Source: Streptomyces cathayae (GTDB taxonomy: Bacteria > Actinomycetota > Actinomycetes > Streptomycetales > Streptomycetaceae). Taken from it: a stretch of DNA of 64,000 bases. The position numbers and the translations under genes were made by a program. Location of the stretch: the NCBI RefSeq assembly GCF_029760955.1, contig NZ_CP121682.1, positions 5,890,001 to 5,954,000 on the forward strand, in the 5' to 3' direction. The notes beneath the pieces are model-generated. The model made no database searches. It was not told where the DNA came from and was given only the letters and a program-made list of their open reading frames with translations. Shown here in pieces: positions 1-9,534 of this stretch (positions are counted from its first letter, which is position 1; each line of letters starts with the position of its first letter).

Positions 1-62
1 GGCCAGGGCCGTCCGTCCCTCACGGCGGAGCTCCCCGAGGCCGCGTAGGCCGCCCGGACGTC
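1..62. other. Window edge, no gene seen
   Basis: This short GC-rich stretch lies downstream of the bacterioferritin stop codon. No start codon with a ribosome site, hairpin or known motif stands out. Confidence 0.4.
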
Positions 63-581
63 CTAGCGGGTCGAGAACCCGCTCGTCCCCGGGCCCGAGG
101 GGTCCGGCTGCGACTGCTCGATCACCGTCGACAGGTACAGCGCCTCGCCCAGCTTCTCGATGAGCTCCAGCTGGGTGTCCAGGTAGTCGATGTGGTGCTC
201 CTCGTCGGCGAGGATCGCCTCGAAGATGTTGGCGGACGTGATGTCGTTCTTGTTGCGCATGACCTCCACGCCGCGGCGCAGGCGGTCGATGGCCTCGACC
301 TCGATCTTCCGGTCGGCCTGGAACATCTCCGTCACCGTCTGCCCGACCTGGACGTGGAAGAGCCGCTGGTAGTTGGGCAGGCCGTCGAGCAGCAGGATGC
401 GGTCGGTGAGGACCTCCGCGTGCCGCATCTCGTCGAAGGACTCGGCGCGCGTGTACTCGGCGAGCTTGGTCCAGCCTTTGTGGTCCTGCAGCTTCGAGTG
501 CAGGAAGTACTGGTTGATCGCGGTCAGCTCGGCGGTCAGCTGCTCGTTGAGGAATTCGATGACCTCGGGGTCGCCCTGCAT
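63..581 (-). CDS. bfr: Bacterioferritin
   Basis: Haem-containing ferritin that oxidises Fe(II) at a di-iron centre and stores ferric mineral in a 24-subunit cytosolic shell. The 172-aa product has the full ferroxidase set: E18, E51, H54, E94, E127 and H130. M52 sits where the haem axial ligand is expected, in the DEMRHAE motif. Family members are about 158 aa; the extra length is a C-terminal Ser/Pro/Gly tail. The start at 581 is chosen over longer frames because AAGGAG lies about 8 nt upstream and the N-terminus MQGDPEVIEFLN matches the family. No bacterioferritin-associated ferredoxin gene is visible next to it. It is divergent from the molybdoprotein gene, so the 184-bp gap should hold both promoters. 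Confidence 0.95.
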   Translation of the reverse strand: MQGDPEVIEFLNEQLTAELTAINQYFLHSKLQDHKGWTKLAEYTRAESFDEMRHAEVLTDRILLLDGLPNYQRLFHVQVGQTVTEMFQADRKIEVEAIDRLRRGVEVMRNKNDITSANIFEAILADEEHHIDYLDTQLELIEKLGEALYLSTVIEQSQPDPSGPGTSGFSTR

Positions 582-654
582 CGCAGCGGCTCCTTCCACA
601 CGGATGAACGGGCCAGATGCGCCGCATGATTCCACCGGCCGAGAAGATCGTCCA

Positions 655-678
655 GTAAGTACATGCTTACCCGGTAAG
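655..678. promoter_or_regulatory. Interleaved GTAAG/CTTAC repeats in the bfr divergent promoter region
   Basis: GTAAG (655-659), CTTAC (666-670) and GTAAG (674-678) form two overlapping inverted repeats between bfr and the divergent molybdoprotein gene. It is AT-richer than its surroundings and well placed for an operator. It does not match the DtxR/IdeR iron-box consensus as I know it, so the cognate regulator is unknown. Confidence 0.3.
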
Positions 679-765
679 AGCCTTGTCGGCAGTATGTGAT
701 GGGTATTGTCCGACTTCATGGGGCCCCGGTCCGATGCGTCACACCGGGTCTGTCAGGATGGAAGC

Positions 766-1413
766 ATGGGTCAGCCGGCGGAACGCGAATCGGGGGAGCG
801 CACAGCAGAGGAAGCGGCGCGGTTCGAGCTTCCGCCGGGGCAGCGGCTGCAGAAGGGCTGGCCGGTCACGCACTACGGGCCCGTCCCCAGGTTCCGGCCC
901 GAGCGCTGGGAGTTCAGGGTGTTCGGCGCCACCGCCGACGGCGGCACGCACTGCTGGAACCACGAGGAGTTCACGTCCCTGCCGTACCACAGCGTCGTGG
1001 CCGACCTGCACTGCGTCACGAAGTTCAGCATGCTCGGCGCCGAATGGGGCGGGATCCCGGCCCGTACCCTCCTGGAACTCGCCCCGCCCGCGCCCGGCGT
1101 CACCCATGTGATGGCCTGGGCCGAGTACGGATACAGCGCCAACCTCCGGCTGGCGGACTTCTCGTCCGAGCAGGCGCTCTTCGCCACCCACAAGGACGGC
1201 GAACTGCTGACCGCCGAGCACGGGTTCCCGCTCCGCCTGATCCTCCCCCACCTCTACGCCTGGAAGGGACCGAAGTGGGTCCGCGGCGTGGAGTACATGA
1301 CCGCCGACCGCCGCGGCTTCTGGGAGGAGCGCGGCTATCACAACGTCGGCGACCCCTGGAGAGAGCAGCGCTACTCCTACCAGGAGGAGCCCGGGGACGG
1401 CCCCGAACTCTGA
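766..1413 (+). CDS. Sulfite-oxidase-like molybdopterin-dependent oxidoreductase
   Basis: Predicted molybdenum-cofactor oxidoreductase with a single SUOX/YedY-type molybdopterin-binding fold (about residues 30-200 of 215). C83, in the DLHCVTKFS motif, is at the place of the cysteine that ligates molybdenum in this family. The motifs GGIPARTLLEL and LRLILPHLYAWKGPKWV are typical of the short cytoplasmic actinobacterial members. There is no twin-arginine signal, so it should be cytosolic, unlike MsrP/YedY. The start at 766 has GGA about 5 nt upstream; two longer in-frame starts lack a ribosome site. Substrate and redox partner cannot be inferred from the context, which is a divergent bfr and a convergent endonuclease IV gene. 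Confidence 0.85.
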   Translation: MGQPAERESGERTAEEAARFELPPGQRLQKGWPVTHYGPVPRFRPERWEFRVFGATADGGTHCWNHEEFTSLPYHSVVADLHCVTKFSMLGAEWGGIPARTLLELAPPAPGVTHVMAWAEYGYSANLRLADFSSEQALFATHKDGELLTAEHGFPLRLILPHLYAWKGPKWVRGVEYMTADRRGFWEERGYHNVGDPWREQRYSYQEEPGDGPEL

Positions 1414-1433
1414 CCGGGGCCGGGCCCGCGGGC

Positions 1434-1485
1434 CCCTGATCCGCGGGTCAGGAACCCTGATCCGCGGGTCGGGAACCCTGATCCC
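1434..1485 (+). repeat. 21-bp tandem repeat over the nfo stop codon
   Basis: Units start at 1434, 1455 and 1476 (the last partial), each beginning CCCTGATCC. The minus-strand nfo stop lies in the first unit, so the repeat encodes the duplicated end DQGSRPADQGS of that protein. Confidence 0.75.
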
Positions 1486-2353
1486 GGAGTTTCTTCAGAC
1501 GCTCCACGTCCGCCGCGTGCCCCTCCTTGCCGCCGGGGGTCTCGATGATCAGGGGCACCCCCTCGGTCGCCGGGTGCGCCATCAGCGCGCGGAACGGTTC
1601 CTCGCCTATGTGGCCTGCGCCGATGTTCGCGTGACGGTCCTTGTGCGCGCCGACCACATCCATGGAGTCGTTGGCGTGGATGAGCTTCAGCCGGCCCTCG
1701 CCGACCGTGTCCACCAGCAGATCCAGTGTCCGGCGCATCCCGCTCGGCCCGGTCAGGTCGTGGCCGGCCGCGAAGACATGGCAGGTGTCCAGGCAGACAC
1801 CCAGCTTCGGATGGGCGTCCAGCACCTCGAAGTACGGACCGAAGTCCCGGACCAGCGAGCACAGGGAGGCGCCCTGGCCGGCCGTCGACTCCAGCAGCAG
1901 GAACGGGTCGTCGTCATGGGTGAGCTCGTCGAGCAGCGGCAGCAGGTACTCCCGTACCTGCCGCAGCGCCACCGACCGCTCCCGTCCGCCGGTCGCGCTG
2001 CCGGTGTGCACCACCACACCCAGCGCCCCGATCTCGCGCCCGCGCCGCAGCGAGTGGCGCAGCGACCCGACGGACCGTTCGACGGTCGCCTCGGTGTGGG
2101 ACCCGAAGTTGATCAGATACGGGGCGTGCACGTACGCCGGGATCGACCCGGCCGCACACGCCTCGCGGAACGCCGCGTCCTGCTTCGGGTCGCCGGTCGG
2201 CGTCGCCCAGCCGCGCGGGTTGGCGACGAAGACCTGCACGGCCTCCGCGCGCAGCTCACGGGCGTAGGACAGGCCGACGGAATGCAGACCGCCGGCCACC
2301 GGGACATGGCCGCCGACCGGGTTGCGGGCAGGGCCGGACAGGTGACTCTTCAC
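1448..2353 (-). CDS. nfo: Deoxyribonuclease IV (AP endonuclease, base excision repair)
   Basis: Zn-dependent AP endonuclease that cuts the backbone 5' to abasic sites. The 301-aa TIM-barrel protein shows the metal-ligand motifs in order: YVHAPYLINF, VVHTGSATG, LLLESTAGQG, LDTCHVFAAGHDL, LIHANDS, DRHANIGAGHIG and IIETPGGKEGH. The N-terminal GGHVPVAGGL is the usual family opening. The start used is GTG at 2353, but GGAAGG abuts that codon, so the true start may be slightly different. The C-terminus ends in a repeat-encoded tail rather than a conserved sequence. It stands alone between the molybdoprotein and kinase genes. Confidence 0.93.
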   Translation of the reverse strand: MKSHLSGPARNPVGGHVPVAGGLHSVGLSYARELRAEAVQVFVANPRGWATPTGDPKQDAAFREACAAGSIPAYVHAPYLINFGSHTEATVERSVGSLRHSLRRGREIGALGVVVHTGSATGGRERSVALRQVREYLLPLLDELTHDDDPFLLLESTAGQGASLCSLVRDFGPYFEVLDAHPKLGVCLDTCHVFAAGHDLTGPSGMRRTLDLLVDTVGEGRLKLIHANDSMDVVGAHKDRHANIGAGHIGEEPFRALMAHPATEGVPLIIETPGGKEGHAADVERLKKLRDQGSRPADQGS

Positions 2354-2402
2354 CCTTCCAGGGTGTCATGCCCCGGGCCGCCGAAGCCGCCGAGCCCCTC
2401 CG

Positions 2403-4367
2403 TCAGCGGATCGTGAGGGTGATCGTCGAGCCCTTGGGCGCGGTGTCCCCGCCGGACACGGACTGCGCCTTGACGGTGTCGCCGAACAGACCGAGCAGCC
2501 CGCGGTCCTCCTTGACCCGGAACCCGGCACCCTCCAGCTTCCCGGTGGCCTCGTCCACACTGTCGCCGACCACGTCCGGGACCGCCACCATCTCGGGTCC
2601 CTTGGACAGCGTCAGCGTCACGCCGTCCCCCTCGGCGGCCTCACGGCCGGCCTCCGGGCTCTGCAGGGCCACCCGGCCCGCGTCGTGCTCGGAGGTGACC
2701 CGCTCGGCGGCGATGCTCACCTTCAGACCGGCCTTCTCCAGCGCGGCGCGCGCGTCGTCCAGGTCCTGGCCGACCACCTCGGGGACGTCCACCGGGCTGC
2801 CCTTGCTGACGGTGAGCGCCACCGCCGAGCCCGCACGGACCTTCGTGCCCTTGCCCGGCCCGGTGGAGACCACGAAGCCCTTGGCCACGTCCTCGCTGAA
2901 CTCCTGGGTGACCATGCCCGGCTCCAGACCCGCGTCCTTCAGCACGGACCGCGCCTTGTCCAGCCGGTAGCCGTCGACATCGGGCACCCGCACGGTCTGC
3001 GGCCCCTTGGAGAGGGTGAGCGAGACCGAGTCGCTGCCGCGGATACGGGCGCCCGCCTTCGGATCCGTGCTGATCACCGTGCCCCGCTCCACGGTGTCGC
3101 TGTACGCCTCCTCGACCCGGCCGACGCCCAGCCCGGCGTCCGCCAGCCGCTCCCGGGCCTCCTTCTCGGTCTTCGCCAGCAGCGGCGGGACCTTGGTGAA
3201 CTGGCCGGAGTTGATGTACCACACGCCCGCCCCGGCGCCCAGCACCAGCAGCACGGCGACGACGATCGCCATCGGTCCGCGCCGCAGCAGCGGACCGCGC
3301 AGCGACACACCGCGCCGCGGCGGCAGCGCCGGGGACTGGAGCCGACTGGTGTGGCGGTGCTCGTCGACGGGCAGCGGGCGGGATGGGGGTCCCCCCGCTC
3401 GAGCGAAGCCGAGAGTGGGGGACGTGAGCGCGCGCGGGATGACGCTCGTACGGTTCTCGGCGCCCCGGACGGTCTGGTCCTCCGAGGTCAGCGCCTGCGG
3501 CGGCACCGCGTCCAGCTGCCCGTCGTCGAGTCCGCCGCGCGCCTCGCGGACCTGCGCGAGGAGCGCCACCGCGTCGTACGGGCGGACCTCCGGGTTGCGC
3601 GCGGTCGCCGAAGCGACCAGTTCGTCCAGCGCGTACGCCATACCGGGGACGGCGGCCGACGGCGGCGGCACGTCGTCGTGCAGATGCTTGTAGAGCACGA
3701 TCGCGGGGGAGTCGCCGTCGTGCGGCTTCTCACCGGTCAGCATCTCGTACAGCAGGATGCCGCACGCGTACACGTCCACGCGGGGGTCGGCGCTGCCGCT
3801 CTCGACCTGCTCCGGCGCCAGGTAGGAGACCGTGCCCAGCACGGTGCCGGTGGTGTTCGTCACCGTGTCCACGGCCCGGACCAGCCCGAAGTCGGCGACC
3901 TTGACCCGGCCGTCGTCCCCTATCAGCACGTTCTCCGGCTTCATGTCCCGGTGCACGAACCCGGCCCGGTGCGCGGCGCCGAGCGCGGCCAGCATCGGCT
4001 CCAGGATGTCCAGAGCGGCCCGCGGCTGCAGCGCACCGCGCTCGCGCAGCACGTCCCGCAGGGTGCAGCCGGCGATGTACTCCATCGCCAGGTAGACGTA
4101 CGCCCCGTCGGTGCCCTGGTCGAAGACCTGGACCACGTTCGGATGGGCCAACCGGGCCACCGACTTCGCCTCGCGGATGAACCGCTCGACGAAGGAGCCG
4201 TCGGCGGCGAGCGCCGGGTGCATCACCTTGAGCGCGAGCACGCGGTCCAGACGGGTGTCCACGGCCCGGTAGACCGTGGCCATCCCGCCGACCGCGATAC
4301 GCGCCTCGACGCGGTACCGGCCGTCGAGCAACTGCCCGACCAGAGGGTCCTGAAGGGTCGTGTCCAC
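2403..4367 (-). CDS. PASTA-domain Ser/Thr protein kinase, membrane-anchored
   Basis: Receptor-type Hanks kinase of 654 aa. The kinase domain (about 18-280) has the Gly-rich loop, the Lys of LALKVM, catalytic HRDMKPEN and VADFGL. A Pro/Arg-rich linker leads to one membrane segment (AIVVAVLLVLGAGAGVWYI, near 370-388), then four extracellular PASTA domains, each ending SKGP/SKGS or similar, which in PknB-type kinases bind peptidoglycan fragments or lipid II. It is probably the counterpart of mycobacterial PknL, because an Rv2175c-like gene lies 4.6 kb away. The GTG at 4367 has no Shine-Dalgarno but has TAGACT 6 nt upstream, suggesting leaderless mRNA. The linker contains an in-frame 39-bp interspersed repeat at 3384-3422. 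Confidence 0.92.
   Translation of the reverse strand: MDTTLQDPLVGQLLDGRYRVEARIAVGGMATVYRAVDTRLDRVLALKVMHPALAADGSFVERFIREAKSVARLAHPNVVQVFDQGTDGAYVYLAMEYIAGCTLRDVLRERGALQPRAALDILEPMLAALGAAHRAGFVHRDMKPENVLIGDDGRVKVADFGLVRAVDTVTNTTGTVLGTVSYLAPEQVESGSADPRVDVYACGILLYEMLTGEKPHDGDSPAIVLYKHLHDDVPPPSAAVPGMAYALDELVASATARNPEVRPYDAVALLAQVREARGGLDDGQLDAVPPQALTSEDQTVRGAENRTSVIPRALTSPTLGFARAGGPPSRPLPVDEHRHTSRLQSPALPPRRGVSLRGPLLRRGPMAIVVAVLLVLGAGAGVWYINSGQFTKVPPLLAKTEKEARERLADAGLGVGRVEEAYSDTVERGTVISTDPKAGARIRGSDSVSLTLSKGPQTVRVPDVDGYRLDKARSVLKDAGLEPGMVTQEFSEDVAKGFVVSTGPGKGTKVRAGSAVALTVSKGSPVDVPEVVGQDLDDARAALEKAGLKVSIAAERVTSEHDAGRVALQSPEAGREAAEGDGVTLTLSKGPEMVAVPDVVGDSVDEATGKLEGAGFRVKEDRGLLGLFGDTVKAQSVSGGDTAPKGSTITLTIR
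3384..3422. repeat. 39-bp GC-rich palindromic interspersed repeat (copy 1), inside the kinase linker
   Basis: Starts TGGGGGTCCCCCC and ends AGTGGGGGA. It can fold through CCCCC/GGGGG arms. Its reverse complement aligns with the copy at 22515-22553 at about 33 of 39 positions. In the kinase it is translated as SPTLGFARAGGPP, between the kinase domain and the membrane helix. Confidence 0.7.
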
Positions 4368-4719
4368 GCTGGGAGTCTACGAGGAGCCACCGACGGCGCC
4401 GACCGGATCGGTTCGGAACGGTCCCGGATCGGGGCACGACTGCAGCCGACCTGTGACGCACCCCACGAAGGAACCTCCCCACGCCCGCCGGCCTCCCACC
4501 CCCCCCGTGGCCGTCGATGCGATTCGGTCTTACGCCCGCCGGCCTCACCCGTGTCTGCGGCCGTCGACGCGATTCGGTCTTGCGGCCGTCGGTGGGGCTC
4601 GGTGCCTGCGGTTGCCGCCGTCAGCAGCAGCCGCGGCCGCCGGTGGCGCTCGGCCCCGCGGGGAGCCTCCACCTCTCGGCCGACTGGAAACGGAGTGGTG
4701 CGCGGGTGGGAGAACACCC
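4368..4719. other. 352-bp gap between the kinase and thiG with two direct repeats
   Basis: No convincing gene. Copies of a 26-bp sequence beginning GGCCGTCGA and containing GCGATTCGGTCTT occur at 4509-4534 and 4559-4584, 50 bp apart, with a weaker third version starting near 4583. The minus strand carries TAGACT at 4374-4379 as a -10 candidate for the leaderless kinase mRNA. Confidence 0.5.
4374..4379 (-). promoter_or_regulatory. -10 box for leaderless kinase transcript
   Basis: On the minus strand TAGACT is followed by 6 nt and the GTG at 4367. With no Shine-Dalgarno present, transcription starting at the GTG itself is likely. The -35 region is weak. Confidence 0.45.
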
Positions 4720-6934
<2,215 letters not shown>

Positions 6935-6944
6935 GGGCGTCCAG

Positions 6945-7034
6945 CCCCTCCCTTCGCCGGCATGACCCGGATCAGGTTCATACGGTCGGAGGCCGCCAGC
7001 CTCCCTCTCAGCCCGGTGCGCCCGGGCTCCCGCG
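6945..7034 (-). ncRNA. TPP riboswitch (THI element)
   Basis: On the minus strand, the 5' part GGAGCCCGGGC..CACCGGGCTGAGAG and the 3' part GAACCTGATCCGGGTCATGCCGGCGAAGGGAG are the two highly conserved blocks of the TPP aptamer (CUGAGA and CCUGAUC..GGGUAAUGCCGGCG-type). The end of the element is about 10 nt from the thiO start and takes in the GGGAGG ribosome site, so control is most simply by hiding the Shine-Dalgarno when TPP is bound. No terminator hairpin lies between aptamer and gene. Confidence 0.95.
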
Positions 7035-7092
7035 AATGTCTTACGTTGGCCACCCTAGCCCTCGGAACAACGAACGTGTAGGGAGCCCGCGC

Positions 7093-7455
7093 ATGGCCGC
7101 TTCGCTCGACGGTCTCGTCCTCGCCCCCGTCGCCGACCAGGCGCCGGGCCAGGTCGGCACCCGCACCCGGTTCACGTACCACGAGCAGGACGGCGGGATC
7201 TGGGCCGAGTACGCGGGCGGTGACGTCGCCCGCGGGTACCTGGTGGGCACCCGTGAGGGGGACCGGCTGGACTTCCGGTACGTGCAGCTCAAGCAGGACG
7301 GCGGCACGTCCTCGGGGCACTGCGTGTCGACGGTCGTGGAGCTGCCCGACGGGCGGGTGCGGCTGGAGGAGGCCTGGCAGTGGGAGTCGCAGCCGGGCAG
7401 CGGGACCAGTGTCGTGGAGCAGCTCACGGGTCCCGCAGGCCGACCGGCTGACTGA
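7093..7455 (+). CDS. Conserved hypothetical protein, 120 aa
   Basis: I do not recognise a characterised family. The product is soluble, acidic and rich in short alternating hydrophobic/charged strands (TRFTYHEQDGGIWAEYAGG, VARGYLVGTREGDRLDFRYVQL, RVRLEEAWQWESQPGSGTSVVEQL), which suggests a small beta-barrel or sandwich. Related actinobacterial proteins are often labelled as conserved hypotheticals. The ATG at 7093 has AGGGAG 9 nt upstream. It is divergent from the thi operon. The last 10 or so residues (TGPAGRPAD) look unconserved and run towards a possible insertion-element relic at 7571-7615. Confidence 0.75.
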   Translation: MAASLDGLVLAPVADQAPGQVGTRTRFTYHEQDGGIWAEYAGGDVARGYLVGTREGDRLDFRYVQLKQDGGTSSGHCVSTVVELPDGRVRLEEAWQWESQPGSGTSVVEQLTGPAGRPAD

Positions 7456-7570
7456 CCGATGGTCAGGTGTCTGTGACTCCGCTCCCTCTCCCGAGGGAAG
7501 GGTGTTTCCCACCCGAGGGTTGCGGTCCAGCCCGAACCGATCCCTTGCGGGACACCAGAAACGTACATTA

Positions 7571-7615
7571 GGGATTCGATTCCCCCACCGGCTGAAGCCG
7601 GTGGTTCCCTCGAAA
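7571..7615. mobile_element. Possible relic end of an IS605-type (TnpB) element
   Basis: TTCCCCC followed by the 20-bp inverted repeat CCACCGGCTGAAGCCGGTGG (7585-7604) and then TTCCCTCG resembles the right-end hairpin context of IS1341/IS605 elements in this group. The intact tnpB element at 51.4 kb has the same layout: TTCCCCC, hairpin, GATTCC. No tnpB-like reading frame remains nearby. Confidence 0.4.
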
Positions 7616-7634
7616 GAGGTCCGGTGGTGATCAG

Positions 7635-8876
7635 GTGAGCGAGCAGATGCAGCAACGGGGACCGTCCGAGCCGCGGCGCGTGGTGGTGACGGGGGCCGGA
7701 ATGGCCGGCGTGCAGACCGCCGTCGCCCTCCGGGAGCAGGGATTCACCGGCACCGTGACGCTGATCGGTGCCGAACCCCACCAGCCGTACGACCGGCCCC
7801 CCCTGTCCAAGGCGGTGCTGCTCGGCAAGGCGGAGAACTCCGCCTTCGACGTCGACTTCGAGGCGCTCGGCATCGAACTGCGGCTCGGCTGCGAGGTGCT
7901 CGGACTGCGCCCCGCCGACCATGAACTGGACACGGAGGCCGGGCCGGTCCCCTACGACGTCCTGGTCGTCGCGACCGGTGCCGAACCGGTCCGGCTGCCG
8001 GGCGCGGACGGGGTCCCGGGCGTCCATCTGCTGCGCACCCTGGACGACGTCGAACGGCTGCGGCCGGTGCTCGCGGACCGCCAGGACATCGTGGTCGTCG
8101 GCGCCGGCTGGATCGGCGCGGAGTTCGCCACGGCGGCGCGCGAGGCGGGCTGCGCGGTCACCGTCGTGGAGGCGGCCGACCGGCCGCTGGCCGAGGCGCT
8201 GCCCGCCCAGGCGGCCGCCCCGATGACCGCCTGGTACGGCGACGCGGGGGTGGTGCTGCGCACCCGCGCGCGCGTGGAGCGCGTCGAGCCCGGCGCGGTG
8301 GTGCTGGACGACGGCTCGCGACTGCCCGCGGGCGCCGTCGTCGTCGGGATCGGGGCCCGCCCCGCCACCGCCTGGCTGACCGGATCCGGGGTCGAGCTCG
8401 GCGAGCGCGGTGACGTGGTCGCCGACCCGCACCTGATGACCTCCGTGCCGGACGTGTACGCGGTCGGCGACTGCGCGTCCTTCCCCTCGGGGCGGTACGG
8501 CGAACGCCTGCTGGTGCACCACTGGGACAACGCCCTGCAGGGCCCGCGCACGGTCGCGGCGAACATCCTCGGGGCGGCCACCGGCGAACCTCCGGCGGTG
8601 TACGACCCGGTGCCGTACTTCTGGTCCGAGCAGTTCGGCCGCTTCGTCCAGTACGCCGGGCACCACGCGGACGCCGACCGGACGGTGTGGCGCGGGGACG
8701 CCGACGGGCCGGCCTGGACGGTCTGCTGGCTCCGGGAGTCCCGGCTGGTGGCGCTGCTCGCGGTGGGCCGCCCCCGCGACCTGGCCCAGGGGCGCCGGCT
8801 GATCGAGGCGGGGACGGTGCTGGACGCGGAGCTGCTGGCCGACTCGGAGCGGCCGCTGAAGTCGGCGAAGGGGTGA
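7635..8876 (+). CDS. FAD-dependent NAD(P)H oxidoreductase, ferredoxin-reductase type
   Basis: Predicted electron-transfer flavoprotein of 413 aa. The first Rossmann fold is at residues 15-40 (VVVTGAGMAGVQTAVALREQG). DRPPLSK (about 56-62) is the ferredoxin-reductase signature. A second, NAD(P)-binding fold is at about 150-180 (IVVVGAGWIGAEFATAAREAG), and the C-terminal FAD contact is VYAVGDCASFP. A reductase C-terminal domain begins near YFWSEQFGRFVQYAG. These match rubredoxin/ferredoxin reductases of Rieske oxygenases and P450s. No ferredoxin, oxygenase or P450 gene lies next to it, so the partner is unknown. The GTG at 7635 has only a weak AAAGAGG 16 nt upstream. Confidence 0.88.
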   Translation: MSEQMQQRGPSEPRRVVVTGAGMAGVQTAVALREQGFTGTVTLIGAEPHQPYDRPPLSKAVLLGKAENSAFDVDFEALGIELRLGCEVLGLRPADHELDTEAGPVPYDVLVVATGAEPVRLPGADGVPGVHLLRTLDDVERLRPVLADRQDIVVVGAGWIGAEFATAAREAGCAVTVVEAADRPLAEALPAQAAAPMTAWYGDAGVVLRTRARVERVEPGAVVLDDGSRLPAGAVVVGIGARPATAWLTGSGVELGERGDVVADPHLMTSVPDVYAVGDCASFPSGRYGERLLVHHWDNALQGPRTVAANILGAATGEPPAVYDPVPYFWSEQFGRFVQYAGHHADADRTVWRGDADGPAWTVCWLRESRLVALLAVGRPRDLAQGRRLIEAGTVLDAELLADSERPLKSAKG

Positions 8877-8967
8877 ACCCCGGCCCCCGGGGGAGGGCCG
8901 TCCGGCCGACACGTCCGTGCGCGGTGATCCGCCGGACGGACCCCGGGCGGAGGGGCTCGGCTTCCGA

Positions 8968-8990
8968 CTGTCAGTGCCAGATGGCACGCT
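8968..8990 (+). promoter_or_regulatory. RecA-NDp-like promoter for the Rv2175c-like gene
   Basis: CTGTCAGTG (8968-8976), 8 nt, then CACGCT (8985-8990). The DNA-damage (PafBC) promoter consensus known from mycobacteria is TTGTCRGTG-N8-TANNNT. The box differs at its first base and the -10 at its first base. The GTG start at 8997 is 6 nt after the -10, so the mRNA may be leaderless. Confidence 0.4.
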
Positions 8991-8996
8991 TGTCCC

Positions 8997-9362
8997 GTGA
9001 CCGAGATTGACGCAAAGATCGATGCTCTCGTCCCCGCCTGGCTCACCCTGCCCGACATCGCCGAGATGCTCGGTGTCGAGGTGACGCGCGTCCGGCAGCT
9101 GGTCAAGGAGGGCCAGCTCATCGCCGTACGCCGAGGTGAGAACCGCGCACTGCAGGTCCCCGCCGCCTTCATCGACGAGGACAAGGTCGTCAAGGGCCTC
9201 ACCGGCACCCTGACGCTCCTGCGGGACGACGGTTTCACGGACGAAGAGATGCTGGAATGGCTTTTCACCGCCGACGAGAGCCTGCCGGGCACGCCCGCGC
9301 AGGCGCTGAGCGAGAACCGCGGCACGGAGGTGAAGCGCCGCGCCCAGGCGCTCGCCGTCTGA
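8997..9362 (+). CDS. Rv2175c-family DNA-binding protein
   Basis: Small (121 aa) winged/excisionase-like helix-turn-helix protein. The HTH is [26 protein letters not shown], residues 17-42. The C-terminal half ([29 protein letters not shown]) is the conserved Rv2175c C-terminal region. In Mycobacterium tuberculosis Rv2175c binds DNA weakly and is phosphorylated by the neighbouring kinase PknL; here a PASTA kinase lies 4.6 kb away with the thi operon between. No Shine-Dalgarno precedes the GTG at 8997; the upstream -10-like CACGCT fits a leaderless start. Target genes are unknown. Confidence 0.88.
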   Translation: MTEIDAKIDALVPAWLTLPDIAEMLGVEVTRVRQLVKEGQLIAVRRGENRALQVPAAFIDEDKVVKGLTGTLTLLRDDGFTDEEMLEWLFTADESLPGTPAQALSENRGTEVKRRAQALAV

Positions 9363-9534
9363 GCCCGCGACGAAACACCCGGACCCTGACCCCCCGGACC
9401 CGTATCGGGGCGGGGAGCCGCGTCCGGTTGTGAACCGCCGCCCGGCGCCGCTGTCCCAGGGCGCCGGGCCGCGCTCCACCCGGCCCCGGGTTCGCCCCGG
9501 TCCGGCCGACACCGACACACGGGGGGACACCCGC

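Noticed and set aside
582..765. Bacterioferritin-associated ferredoxin (bfd) gene next to bfr
   Set aside because: No Cys-rich small frame is present in the gap; the upstream extension of the bfr frame has no ferredoxin motif.
7635..8876. Nitrite reductase or P450 electron-transfer operon
   Set aside because: The ferredoxin-reductase-type flavoprotein has no ferredoxin, oxygenase or P450 gene beside it.
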